The notes: a model not told the origin generated them from the sequence alone. A stretch of 23,077 bases of DNA from CAHJXF01 sp038240015 (GCA_038240015.1 JBBSEF010000046.1:1-23077); one strand, 5' to 3'. Shown: positions 14,441-22,582, counted from the first letter of the stretch. Numbers and translations: made by a program.

Positions 14441-15717
14441 GCTGCGCGCTGGCCGATCTCGCGTTCACTGACGTCATCGCGCCGGTCGCCCACCGGTTCA
14501 TCGAGCAGAAGCGCACTGCGTGGATTGTCATCGACGGCCGACATGAGACGGACACGATTGCAGCGATTCTGTCGGACTCGGGCTGGGCCGTTCTGCATAC
14601 CGTGCGCAACATGGCCGAAGTCGATGTCCTGTTCGCGCTCGAAGAGCGAGCCCCTGATCTGATCGTCACCGGACTGCGCTTTTGCGATGGCGACGGATTC
14701 CAATTGATCCGAAAGCTCGCACGACACAGGAAACAGCCAGCCCTCTTCATCGTCAGCCATCAGCAACGCGCGGTCATCAAGTGCGCAGTCGCACTGGCGG
14801 CCGTTTGCGGACTCAGGCTCGCGGGAATTGCCGAACAACCGATCGAGCCGCAAGCGCTTCGCAGCGATCTCGCGAACTTCGAGTCGCGCACCCAGGCGCC
14901 GTTGCGGCTTGCGACATCACCGATGCCGGTGCCTGCGCTGACACGCGGCGAGCTGACGTCTTTGCTCGATCGCGGAGCTCTCGTGGCGTGGCTGCAGCCC
15001 AAGCTGCGCATCGCCACGCGCGAGGTCGTGGGATTCGAAGCGTTGATGCGCGCGCACGACGACGAAGGAAATCTGATCGGCCCGGATCGCCTGGTGGGCG
15101 CGCTCGGCGTGCATGGTTTGCTCGATCAGGCGACGCTTTGCGTGGCGCGACAGACGATCGACTTCGTGGCGCGCTGCCTCGCCGAAGGAATGGCGGTCAG
15201 CGCGTCGATCAACGTGTCGATGCAGGCGCTTTCGAGCCTGGCGTTCTGCCAGGCCCTATCGGATGCGGTCGAGAGCGTTCGACTGGATCCGAGCTGGATC
15301 ACGATCGAGATCACCGAGACCGACGCCATGGCCGATCTCGCATCGGTCATCGAGAACACCGGGCGCATCCGCATGCTCGGATTCAATATCGCGATCGACG
15401 ACTTCGGCACCGGGTATTCGAGCCTCTTTCAACTGTCTCGCATTCCGTTTTCGGAACTCAAGATCGAGAGAGCATTCGTCACGGGCGTCGATAGCGACAG
15501 CGGCAAACAGGCGATCGTCACCGCGTGCGCGCAACTGGGCGCATCGCTCGGACTGCATGTGGTCGCCGAAGGAGTCGAGACGGCTGCGGAACTCGAATAC
15601 GTGACGCGAGCCGGGTGCGCTCAGATCCAGGGTTATCTCGTCGCGCAACCCATGCCAGCGATCGAAGCGCTGGAATGGCTGCGGACGCTGGAAGACCTGC
15701 GCTTCCCGATCACTTGA
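14437..15717 (+). CDS. Pseudo-receiver / EAL-domain c-di-GMP phosphodiesterase
   Basis: A 426-residue cytosolic protein. Residues about 27-145 have receiver-like secondary structure, but the acidic pair is Asp33-Gly34, the phosphoacceptor position is Gly79 (DLIVTGLRF) and the lysine position is Gln134 (IAEQPI), so it cannot be phosphorylated in the normal way. Residues about 170-420 are an EAL domain with the catalytic set intact: Glu201 in FEALMR, Asn259 in INVS, Glu291 in EITET, Asp321-Asp322 in DDFGTGYSSL, Lys342 in LKIERAF, Glu381 in EGVET and Gln398 in QGY. Cleavage of c-di-GMP to pGpG is therefore expected. It is translationally coupled to the single-domain receiver in front, which probably controls it through the pseudo-receiver. 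The overall layout resembles RocR-type REC-EAL proteins. Confidence 0.92.
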   Translation: MSCALADLAFTDVIAPVAHRFIEQKRTAWIVIDGRHETDTIAAILSDSGWAVLHTVRNMAEVDVLFALEERAPDLIVTGLRFCDGDGFQLIRKLARHRKQPALFIVSHQQRAVIKCAVALAAVCGLRLAGIAEQPIEPQALRSDLANFESRTQAPLRLATSPMPVPALTRGELTSLLDRGALVAWLQPKLRIATREVVGFEALMRAHDDEGNLIGPDRLVGALGVHGLLDQATLCVARQTIDFVARCLAEGMAVSASINVSMQALSSLAFCQALSDAVESVRLDPSWITIEITETDAMADLASVIENTGRIRMLGFNIAIDDFGTGYSSLFQLSRIPFSELKIERAFVTGVDSDSGKQAIVTACAQLGASLGLHVVAEGVETAAELEYVTRAGCAQIQGYLVAQPMPAIEALEWLRTLEDLRFPIT

Positions 15718-15743
15718 CGAAGCGACGCTGCAAGAAAGGGTTT

Positions 15744-15765
15744 GACCCGCACAAGGCGTGCGGTC
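15744..15765. terminator. Hairpin between convergent EAL and hybrid kinase genes
   Basis: A 6-bp GC stem ccgcac/gtgcgg with loop aaggc, extended by two pairs across a bulged C, lies in the 58-bp gap between the two stop codons. The location suits a bidirectional terminator; no T-run follows. Confidence 0.4.
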
Positions 15766-15775
15766 GCCGTGGTTC

Positions 15776-17500
15776 TCAGTCGTTCGTGCGCACCGCTTCG
15801 CGCGCGTGATCGATCAGGCTTTCGCATAGCGCCGCGGCGCGCGCATGGTTCCCCGAGAACAGTTCCGCATCGACCGCGGCGGCCATGTCGGTGAGCTTGG
15901 GAAAGCCATACGATCCGGCCGTTCCCTTCAAGACGTGGATAAGAGATTGGAGTCTGGTCCAGTCCGACGAATCGAGAGAAGTGCGAATCGCATCGATTTG
16001 CGCGGGGAGTCCTTCGCGAAATTCATTCGCGAGCGCATGCAGCTCTGCGCAATAGCCCGGATCATCGGCCGGGTCGGCCGACTGTTGCCACGATAGTGCG
16101 TTTGCCGAGGTGAACTCCATCAACACTTCGTAGAAACGCTCGCGATCCACCGGCTTGGCCAGAACCTCGTTGCAGCCCGCGTCCCGACATCGCTGGATGT
16201 CGGCCTTCATCACGTTGGCGGTCAGTGCCACGATAGGGCCACCATAGCCCGCTTCGCGCAGTGTGCGTGTGGCACAGACGCCATCCATCTCGGGCATCTG
16301 CATATCCATGAGGATGAGATCGAAGTCCTCTGCGAGTGCCGCATCGACCGCTTCGCGTCCGTTGTTGACGATCGTCGCGCTCAAGCCGGCGCGCTTGAGA
16401 AAGGCACTCAGCAATCGCTGGTTGTCGACGCCGTCCTCGGCGAGCAGCACGCGACCGCTCAAATCCGGAACGATGACTTGCGTGACGGTGAAGTCGGGAA
16501 GCGCCCGCGACATCAGGTCTTCTTCGGCAAACAGCATCGGTACGGCGCGCGCACTCTCGGGCATGTCGAGCTGCAGGTCGAAGCGACTTCCGCGACCCAA
16601 TTGACTCTCTACACAAATCTTCCCGCCGATCAGCGCGGCAAGCTGCTGGGAGATCGTCAAGCCGAGTCCGGTGCCGCCGAATTTTCGGGTCGTCGACGTA
16701 TCGGCCTGCACGAAGGGCTGAAACAGCTTGGCCACTTGCTGGGGACTCATGCCGATGCCCGTATCGACGATGCGAAAGACCATGAGTCGACGCGCCACCG
16801 AATAATGCAGCTCAAGCGTCACGCTTCCTTTGGGCGTGAACTTGATCGCGTTGCTGCACAGGTTCAGCAGGATCTGCTTCAAGCGCACCGGATCCGAATG
16901 GAGCACGGCGGGCAACGGAAAGTACGGGACGATCTTGAGCTCGAGCGAACGTTCCGCCGCGCGGCTGGCGACGAGTGCCTTGATGTCGCGCATCAGTCTG
17001 GGGACCGGAACCTCGATGTGCTCGACGTCGACTTGACGCATCTCGATCTTGGCGAGGTCGAGGATGTCGTTGATGACATCGAGCAAATGCCGTCCGTTGC
17101 GGATGATGGTCTGCAGCGCTTCGGGCGCGTTGAAGGAATCCTTGTCGGGATCGAGCAGAAGCTCGGCAAAGCCGATGATCGACGTGAGCGGCGTACGAAT
17201 CTCATGGCTCATGTTCGCGAGGAAGGCGCTTTTGGCGCTGCTCGCGGAGAGCGCCTCGTCGAGCGCACGGCGTATGTCCCCGGTGCGTCGGCTCACCTGT
17301 TCTTCCTGCAGCGCGTTCAGCTTGCGCAGATGGCCGCGAACTTCTGCGAGCTCGCTACGCAATTTCGCCGCAGCGACCTCCGCCTCTTGACGCGCCTTGC
17401 GTTCCTTTGCGAGTTCATGATGGAGCAGGTCGGCCGGCGGCTCGTCGGTCGCATCGGCGCGCAGAGGGAACGCCTCGTTATGGACGAGACTGAGCGTCAT
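15776..17500 (-). CDS. Soluble hybrid sensor histidine kinase (HisKA-HATPase-REC-Hpt)
   Basis: A 574-residue kinase without membrane segments or a recognisable sensor domain. Residues 27-90 form a coiled coil. HisKA follows with His99 (NMSHEIRTPL), then the ATPase with the N-box Asn217 (LLNLCSNAIKF), DTGIG (246-250) and GGTGLG (275-280). The receiver has Asp399 (LILMDMQMPEMDG), Thr427 and Lys449 (LAKP). The C-terminal Hpt domain has His522 (IHVLKGTAGSYG). All relay residues are present, so phosphate can pass His99 to Asp399 to His522 and on to a separate receiver. The convergent single-domain receiver at 14042-14440 is the obvious acceptor and the EAL protein the output. The input must come through the N-terminal coiled coil or a partner protein. 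Confidence 0.94.
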   Translation of the reverse strand: MTLSLVHNEAFPLRADATDEPPADLLHHELAKERKARQEAEVAAAKLRSELAEVRGHLRKLNALQEEQVSRRTGDIRRALDEALSASSAKSAFLANMSHEIRTPLTSIIGFAELLLDPDKDSFNAPEALQTIIRNGRHLLDVINDILDLAKIEMRQVDVEHIEVPVPRLMRDIKALVASRAAERSLELKIVPYFPLPAVLHSDPVRLKQILLNLCSNAIKFTPKGSVTLELHYSVARRLMVFRIVDTGIGMSPQQVAKLFQPFVQADTSTTRKFGGTGLGLTISQQLAALIGGKICVESQLGRGSRFDLQLDMPESARAVPMLFAEEDLMSRALPDFTVTQVIVPDLSGRVLLAEDGVDNQRLLSAFLKRAGLSATIVNNGREAVDAALAEDFDLILMDMQMPEMDGVCATRTLREAGYGGPIVALTANVMKADIQRCRDAGCNEVLAKPVDRERFYEVLMEFTSANALSWQQSADPADDPGYCAELHALANEFREGLPAQIDAIRTSLDSSDWTRLQSLIHVLKGTAGSYGFPKLTDMAAAVDAELFSGNHARAAALCESLIDHAREAVRTND

Positions 17501-17737
17501 GGCTCGAAGCAGCTAGAGCGCGAACCGGATCGACGGTTATGCCGGGTCTTGGAAAGCATAGGGGCTGTGCGACGTGGCGCGCCGACGCGAATGCGCCGGC
17601 CTGTTCTGGTTTCGGCACAGAACTCGAAAACTTGAAGTGCGGCTTCGTCTTGCGGCGTCAGGGTACGCGGGACGGAGTGGACGGGTACGAGGACCGTCCG
17701 CTGTCGACCGCGAGCGCAACCTCAAGTGCATGCCGCA

Positions 17738-18679
17738 TCAAGATGCGAACTCGATCGCCGCTTCCCGCGCGATGTACTGCACGTATCGGAAATCGCGGAT
17801 CGCGATCACTTCGCCATCGAACAGCGTCACGTCGATGAAATAGCCGGGCCGCGCGGCGCTCAGGCCGGCAAAAACCGCCAGCACCTCGCGGTCATCGAGC
17901 CATCCTGCGACCAGATGCCAATCGCTCACTCGCTCGTAGTTCGTGAAGTAGACACCCACCTTGCGGCGGCCATCGGCCTTGAGCCGCGACACCAGGTCGA
18001 GCTTCACGTCGTCGGCGAGCATCGCGCGGACACCATCCCAGTCGTGCGCGTTGAACAAGCTCGCATAGCGCGCAAGCGTTGGCGAGATCGTGCGCGCGGC
18101 AGGCGCCGCTCGCGGCCCTTCCGACATCTCGCGCAACTGCGTGCGTCCACGATGCAGCGCCGCCTTGACCGCGGGCACGCTCAATTCCAATTGACTCGCG
18201 ATCTCGTCGAGTGAGTGATCGAGCACGTCCTTCAGGATCACACAGGCGCGTTGCGCCGGAGCAAGCGAGAGGAACGACGTGATCGCCGCGCGCACGGCCT
18301 GGCTGCGCGCCAGCGCGTTCTCGGGCTCGCGTGCGGCATCGTCGGTGATCTCCATCGCGGACTCAAGCGGCTCGCTGATTCGATAAGCGTCGCGCCGGTG
18401 GTAGTCGATCGCGCGGTTGTGAGCGATGCGAAACAGCCAGGGACGCAGCGGCGGAAGTTCCTTCAGTTCTGACAACTGGTAATAGGCGCGCGCAAGCGTG
18501 TCCTGCACCACGTCTTCCCCATCGGCGATCGAGCCGGTCATGCGCGCGCAATAGCGATGCAAGTCGGGCCGCACGTGAGCGACGAGATCGAGGAATCGTC
18601 GGCGCCCATCTTCCAGCGTGGCGAGGATGGCGTCGTGCCCAACGGTCACGAGATCTGAGTCACGCGTCGAAGAAGCCAT
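17738..18679 (-). CDS. ECF sigma factor with SnoaL-like C-terminal domain
   Basis: A 313-residue sigma-70-type factor. Region 2 is at about 35-95 (DGEDVVQDTLARAYYQL, PLRPWLFRIAHNRAIDYHRR) and region 4 at about 135-185 (FLSLAPAQRACVILKDVLD, LDEIASQLELSVPAVKAALH). A SnoaL/NTF2-like domain follows at about 200-305 (LARYASLFNAHDWDGVRAML, ADDVKLDL, then RPGYFIDVTLFDGEV). In sigma factors of this build the extra domain takes the place of a separate anti-sigma factor and tunes activity, perhaps through a ligand. I do not see the full NGQPG/DGGGK motifs of the ECF41 group, so I leave the group open. It is the last gene of a minus-strand run, 22 bp behind the DUF899 gene. The 237 bp between this gene and the kinase hold no gene that I can see. 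Confidence 0.9.
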   Translation of the reverse strand: MASSTRDSDLVTVGHDAILATLEDGRRRFLDLVAHVRPDLHRYCARMTGSIADGEDVVQDTLARAYYQLSELKELPPLRPWLFRIAHNRAIDYHRRDAYRISEPLESAMEITDDAAREPENALARSQAVRAAITSFLSLAPAQRACVILKDVLDHSLDEIASQLELSVPAVKAALHRGRTQLREMSEGPRAAPAARTISPTLARYASLFNAHDWDGVRAMLADDVKLDLVSRLKADGRRKVGVYFTNYERVSDWHLVAGWLDDREVLAVFAGLSAARPGYFIDVTLFDGEVIAIRDFRYVQYIAREAAIEFAS

Positions 18680-18701
18680 GGATTCGATTTCTCCGATGTG
18701 C

Positions 18702-19415
18702 TCACCGACCGCACTCCAGCTTTGGATACCAGTTCGGGTCGCGGCCCTCGGGGGTCATGTCGAAGATCGTCCACATCGGCTGCAGGTCGGGAGCGCCGCG
18801 CGGGTCCTGACCCGGATCGGCGGTCTCCATCCCCATCTCTTCGCCCCAGAAATGACGGATGGTCTCGCCGTCCTTGACGAACACATTCAACGCCGCCCAG
18901 TCTTCGCCGTCGGGGCCTACGCCGCGATAGTCCTCGGCGTAGCTGTTGCCGGCGGTCGAATACATCTTGAGGCTGCGCCAACCGCGCTCCGTCTTGAACG
19001 CCATCTGACGTTCGATCGTTGAGCGCCCCACGATCGCGATCGGCACCCGCTGGGCAATGTCGCGCGCCGTGCCGTCGAGTCCGCCGAGTAACGCGGTGCA
19101 CATCGGGCAGGGCCGCTCGCGTTGCGGCCCGTACATCCAGGTGTAAACGACGAGCGTGTCGCTGTCTCCGAACATCGAGGAGAGGTGGACCTGCTTTCCG
19201 TCCTCGTCTTCGAACGCATAGTCTTCCGGCACCGTGCCACCGGCCGGCAAGGTGCGGCGCTGCGCGGCCACCCGTTCGATATGTCTCCTGAGTTCGATCT
19301 CTTCAGCGAGCAGCGCCTTGCGTGCGGCGCGATACTCGGCGCTGTCGTTCGGGTAAGGCCTGCTCGCTGCTTCGGCGAGTTCGGCAGCCGGCTTCAGGGC
19401 GTCACTATTGGTCAT
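18702..19415 (-). CDS. DUF899 family thioredoxin-fold protein
   Basis: A 237-residue DUF899 protein. The family has a thioredoxin-like fold and no proven reaction. The helical N-terminus (RAARKALLAEEIELRRHIER) leads into the core with YAFEDEDGKQVHLSSMF, LVVYTWMYGP and a CxxC motif (RPCPMCTALLGGL), followed by ERGWRSLKMYSTAGNSYAED, LNVFVKDGETIRHFW and MWTIFDMTPEGR. The CxxC pair makes a redox role possible. A good ribosome binding site is present (aaggag, 9 bases before the ATG). It lies between a GST and the sigma factor gene on the same strand, as often seen for detoxification genes linked to ECF factors. Confidence 0.88.
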   Translation of the reverse strand: MTNSDALKPAAELAEAASRPYPNDSAEYRAARKALLAEEIELRRHIERVAAQRRTLPAGGTVPEDYAFEDEDGKQVHLSSMFGDSDTLVVYTWMYGPQRERPCPMCTALLGGLDGTARDIAQRVPIAIVGRSTIERQMAFKTERGWRSLKMYSTAGNSYAEDYRGVGPDGEDWAALNVFVKDGETIRHFWGEEMGMETADPGQDPRGAPDLQPMWTIFDMTPEGRDPNWYPKLECGR

Positions 19416-19441
19416 GAACGTCACTCCTTTTTGATTGCGTG

Positions 19442-20116
19442 TCAGGCGGCTCTGGACTCGCGGCGATCGAAAGCGGCGAGCTGCGCCGCGAGCGCGCGCT
19501 GAAACGCGGGCCGCGTCGTAGCGCGCTCGACATAGGCGGCGAGGTTCGGGCGGCTCGAAACGAGATCGGTCCCGCCTGCTTCGCGCAGCACCGTCGCCAT
19601 CGCGATGTCGGCGATGCTGAAGTCGCCCGCGAACCAATCCTTGCCGCCCAGCGCGTCGGCGAGCCTGTCGAAGCGCTGGCCGGCGAAGTCGAGCAGGCTA
19701 GGACGGCGCAGCCTCGCCCATTCCTCGCCCTCGGCGAAAATATCGACGTTCGAGAGCTCGAACATCAGAGGCTCGACGCTGTTGTAGGCAGCGAACAGCC
19801 AGCAGATTGCGGTCTCGCGCGCCTGCGGCCCGGTCGGCAGCAGCCGCGCGTCCTTCTCGCCGAGATGGAGCAGGATCGCTCCCGACTCGAAGACGTGCAG
19901 GCCCGTGTCCTTGAGCACGGGAACCTGACCCCAAGGCTGCTCGCGATAATAGCTTTGGGGCCGCGGACCGGTCCCGCTCAGCAGCCGTTCGGAATAGGCG
20001 AGACCGATTTCCTCGCACGCCCATCGCGGGCGCAGATCGCGGACGAAGCCGCGTGCGAAATCGGGTACCCAATCGAAAGCGGTGATCTCTATCGCAGCGT
20101 CTTGATCGATCGTCAT
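19442..20116 (-). CDS. Glutathione S-transferase family protein
   Basis: A 224-residue GST with a complete fold. The N-terminal thioredoxin part starts at ITAFDWVPDFARGFVRDLR and includes RPQSYYREQPWGQVPVLKD with the cis-Pro and the glutathione-contacting ESGAILLHLGEKDARLLP. The C-terminal helical part contains WFAGDFSIADIAMATVLREA. The usual catalytic Ser/Cys/Tyr near residue 15 is replaced by DWVPDF, so the chemistry is uncertain. A strong aaggagg lies 10 bases upstream of the ATG. The SDR remnant precedes it and DUF899 follows after 26 bp. Comparison with this intact gene shows what the GST fragment at the end of the window has lost. Confidence 0.9.
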   Translation of the reverse strand: MTIDQDAAIEITAFDWVPDFARGFVRDLRPRWACEEIGLAYSERLLSGTGPRPQSYYREQPWGQVPVLKDTGLHVFESGAILLHLGEKDARLLPTGPQARETAICWLFAAYNSVEPLMFELSNVDIFAEGEEWARLRRPSLLDFAGQRFDRLADALGGKDWFAGDFSIADIAMATVLREAGGTDLVSSRPNLAAYVERATTRPAFQRALAAQLAAFDRRESRAA

Positions 20117-20160
20117 GACAGTAGTCCTCCTTCAGGTTTTCATCTCGGTGGAGCGCGCTC

Positions 20161-20319
20161 TCACTTGCTCACGCCGTCGTTGGCAACTGCGTCGACAGCG
20201 TCGAGCTTGCGACCGCAGAGGAAGACCTTCGCACCTTCACGAGCGAAGGCGCGGGCGACCGCATTGCCGATTGCATCTGCCGCTCCGTAAATCACGGCGT
20301 CCGTGTTCTCGAGCAGCAT
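20161..20319 (-). pseudogene. Short-chain dehydrogenase remnant (N-terminal 52 residues)
   Basis: A 52-codon frame with a strong ribosome binding site (acaaaggagaacacgATG). It encodes the first beta-alpha-beta unit of an SDR: NTDAVIYGAADAIGNAVARA, then FAREGAKVFLCGRKLDAV. It stops after VDAVANDGVSK, where a full SDR would go on for about 200 residues including the YxxxK active site. The glycine motif is itself altered (GAADAIG where GAGGAIG is usual). The rest of the gene is not found between here and the GST start 44 bp further on. It is probably still translated, but without enzyme function. It sits between the MFS exporter and the GST in the same operon. Confidence 0.7.
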
Positions 20320-20356
20320 CGTGTTCTCCTTTGTTGTACAGGTTGATCGGTTCATC

Positions 20357-21784
20357 TCAGGCGCGCGCCTCGACTTGCACGGAAGTTGTCTTGCCTCGTC
20401 CCGATAGCCACAAGCCCGCAATTGCACCGACGAGCGACAGCGCGGACGCGACGCCCATCGCACTCGCGAAACCGCGGCTGAAAATCTGTGGGGAGGCCAG
20501 TCCTCCGGCATGTGTGAACACTTCGACGAGAAGCGCGATTCCGAACACGCCGCCGAGATAGCGAAACATGTTGAAGGTCCCGGATGCCTTGCCCATCTCC
20601 GTCGGCGCAACCGCACTCAGGACGGCGTTCTGCACGGCGGGCATCGCCATCGAAGCGCCCGCACCCGTGACGACCAGAGGTACGATGAGCCGGGCATAGG
20701 CGAGATCGGGCGTCGCGATCAACGCAATCCACGCGGTCCCCAGCGCCTGGAGCAGCAGGCCGCCCGCTACGAACCGGCGTTCGCCGAAGCGATTCACCAA
20801 GCCACCCGCCATTGGCGCAATGACGAAAAGCGTGGCGGTCCAAGGAAGCAGTCGCAGCCCTGCGCCGAAGGCTCCGACACCCTGCGCCTGCAGGAACTGC
20901 GGCAGGAAGAAGAGGGTTCCATACAGCGGCGCATAGAGCAGGAAACTCACCGTGATGCCTGCCAAGAACCCGCGTGAATGGAAGAGCCGCATCGGCAACA
21001 TCGGCGCTCGAGCTCGCCGCTCCCAAGCGACGAAGACGATCGCAAGCAGCAAGGCCATCGACAAGGCTGCGACGACTTCGACGCTGCTCCACCCGACGAC
21101 ATGTCCGCGCACCAGTCCCCACACAGCGCCAAGCGCCGCACCGGTCGCGAGCACGAGACCGGGAAAGTCGAGTGCGGCGTTCGGTCCGCGGCTCTCTCGA
21201 ATCGTCTTGAGCGCGAGCGGGACGAGGATCAGACCGATCGGCACATTGATCCAGAATATCCATTGCCACGCCAAGCCTTCGGCGACCGCTCCTCCGATAG
21301 CCGGCCCGACGATGAGGGCCAGCCCTGTTACGCTACCGAAGATGCCGAGCGCTTTGGCTCGCGTCTCTTTCGGGAAGGCCGCACTCAACAGCGCCATCCC
21401 GAGCGGCATCGCAAAGGCTGCTCCCACTCCTTGCACTGCGCGCGCTGCGATCAGCCACGCGACGCTGTTCGCCATCGCGCATGCGGCCGACGCAGCCACG
21501 AACAGCATCACGCCGAACGTCAACATTCGCCTGCGTCCGAAGCGGTCACCGAGCGCAGCGCCCGTCATCAGCAGCACCGCAAAGCTGAGGTTGTAGGCGT
21601 TGACGGTCCACTCGATCGCCTCGACCGAGGCATCGAACTCGACGCGGATCGTGGGCAACGCGGTAGTGACGACCAGCGCGTCGAGCGCGACCATGAAGGA
21701 CGCCAACGACGTCAGTGCGAGCACCCATGTGCTCGATGGTCGTCCGTCAGCTTCGTGCAGATTCCGCGGTGCCACGACGGTCAT
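20357..21784 (-). CDS. MFS multidrug exporter, EmrB/QacA (DHA2) type
   Basis: A 475-residue exporter with about 14 hydrophobic segments. TM1 has the DHA motif LASFMVALDALVVTTALPTI. Motif A (GDRFGRRRM) follows TM2, the TM4 region RAVQGVGAAFAMPLG is present, and motif C (GLALIVGPAIGGAV) in TM5 marks a drug/H+ antiporter. A strong ribosome binding site (caaggagatcgagcATG) precedes the start. It would remove organic toxins from the cytosol by proton antiport; the substrates are unknown. It lies 37 bp before the SDR remnant and belongs to the GST/DUF899/sigma run. No outer-membrane or adaptor partner is in the window. Confidence 0.93.
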   Translation of the reverse strand: MTVVAPRNLHEADGRPSSTWVLALTSLASFMVALDALVVTTALPTIRVEFDASVEAIEWTVNAYNLSFAVLLMTGAALGDRFGRRRMLTFGVMLFVAASAACAMANSVAWLIAARAVQGVGAAFAMPLGMALLSAAFPKETRAKALGIFGSVTGLALIVGPAIGGAVAEGLAWQWIFWINVPIGLILVPLALKTIRESRGPNAALDFPGLVLATGAALGAVWGLVRGHVVGWSSVEVVAALSMALLLAIVFVAWERRARAPMLPMRLFHSRGFLAGITVSFLLYAPLYGTLFFLPQFLQAQGVGAFGAGLRLLPWTATLFVIAPMAGGLVNRFGERRFVAGGLLLQALGTAWIALIATPDLAYARLIVPLVVTGAGASMAMPAVQNAVLSAVAPTEMGKASGTFNMFRYLGGVFGIALLVEVFTHAGGLASPQIFSRGFASAMGVASALSLVGAIAGLWLSGRGKTTSVQVEARA

Positions 21785-21858
21785 GCTCGATCTCCTTGTT
21801 ATCGGCTACCTGACAAAGACGATCGAGCTTGCCAAAAGGATGCGGTGTCGTGAGTCAT

Positions 21859-22037
21859 TCACGAGACTCGAGCAAAGCAGCCGCGAGCTGCTGCTACTGC
21901 TCCGCTCTGTGGCGCGGCGTTGGGATCCATGCGCATCCACTCCCACATGGCCGTCCTGAAGCCGAGACTTGCGAAGAAAGCGCGAGTGCGCTCGAGGTTC
22001 TTGATCGGGAGATTGACGTAGATTCGCCGGCTCGTGA
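21859..22037 (-). pseudogene. VOC/glyoxalase-family remnant with internal deletion
   Basis: The 386-bp gap between the DGPF gene and the MFS gene is not empty. On the minus strand one frame reads VTSRRIYVNLPIKNLERTRA, then FFASLGFRTAMWEWMRMDPN and AAPQSG. The first part is the typical start of a vicinal-oxygen-chelate protein. The WEWMRMDPNAA part resembles the very end of such proteins (usually after DPDGH). About 80 residues in between appear to be missing. No ATG begins the frame (the expected first codon reads GTC), and the frame runs to a TGA at 21861-21859. I see no other gene in the remainder of the gap. The assignment rests on remembered family motifs. Confidence 0.6.
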
Positions 22038-22170
22038 CTTTTTTCCCGACGTGAATGAATCGGGCCTTTCAATCACACGACGAACGGGTCGACGCGAAAT
22101 CGACACTGCGAAATCGGCAATCCGCAAAAAATTCCGAAACCGCGCGATGAACCCTCATCAGCTCGCGGCC

Positions 22171-22533
22171 TCAGCCCGCTTCCTCATAGCAAGGCGCAAG
22201 CGCGCGGACTTCGACCGTGGCCCATTCGGCGGCCGGACATTGCGCCGCGATGGCGATCGCCTCCTGCTTCGTTTCGCAGTCGAGCAGAAAGAATCCGCCC
22301 ACCATCTCCTTGGCTTCGACGAAGGGTCCGTCGACGACTTGCGAGCGTCCGCCTCGCACCTGGACGCGCGTCGCTCGTGCGTAAGACTGCAACGACTCGC
22401 TCGCGATCAACAATCCGCGGTCCTTAAGGCCCTGGCCGAAGCGCAGCATCTGGTCGTATGCCGCTCGACCTTCGGTTTCATTGCGGGCGAGCCTCTGTTC
22501 GGTGGGTTCGACAATCAGCAGCATGTAGGCCAT
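22171..22533 (-). CDS. DGPF / YCII-domain protein
   Basis: A 120-residue YCII-related protein with the name-giving motif DGPF at residues 68-71 (QVVDGPFVEAKEMVGGFFLL) and the family start MAYMLLIVEP. The fold is a small dimeric ferredoxin-like barrel; a His/Asp-based activity is known only for some YCII proteins. Full length. DGPF proteins are typically encoded beside ECF sigma factors, which fits the sigma factor 3.5 kb downstream on the same strand. It is the first gene of the cluster. GAGGA lies about 11 bases before the ATG, so initiation may be modest. Upstream is a 130-bp divergent gap towards the terminal GST. Confidence 0.9.
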   Translation of the reverse strand: MAYMLLIVEPTEQRLARNETEGRAAYDQMLRFGQGLKDRGLLIASESLQSYARATRVQVRGGRSQVVDGPFVEAKEMVGGFFLLDCETKQEAIAIAAQCPAAEWATVEVRALAPCYEEAG

Positions 22534-22554
22534 TGCGATTCTTGTCCTCGTCGG

Positions 22555-22582
22555 TTGACGTGCAGAGAGCGCGAATTAAATC
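22555..22582 (+). promoter_or_regulatory. Candidate promoter for the terminal GST
   Basis: TTGACG (22555-22560) and TAAATC (22577-22582) are spaced by 16 bases in the divergent gap between the DGPF gene and the GST, about 80 bases before the GST start. Consensus match by eye only. Confidence 0.25.

Noticed and set aside
16478..17635. 385-codon plus-strand frame opposite the hybrid kinase
   Set aside because: Antisense shadow; all kinase, receiver and Hpt motifs are on the minus strand.
17670..17699. ggacgg/ccgtcc inverted repeat downstream of the sigma gene as terminator
   Set aside because: Only 6 bp with an 18-base loop and no T-run; such matches are common by chance in GC-rich DNA.
18646..19637. 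Longer version of the DUF899 protein starting at 19637
   Set aside because: The extra N-terminus reads through the GST gene in another frame; the ATG at 19415 has a strong ribosome binding site and the family start.
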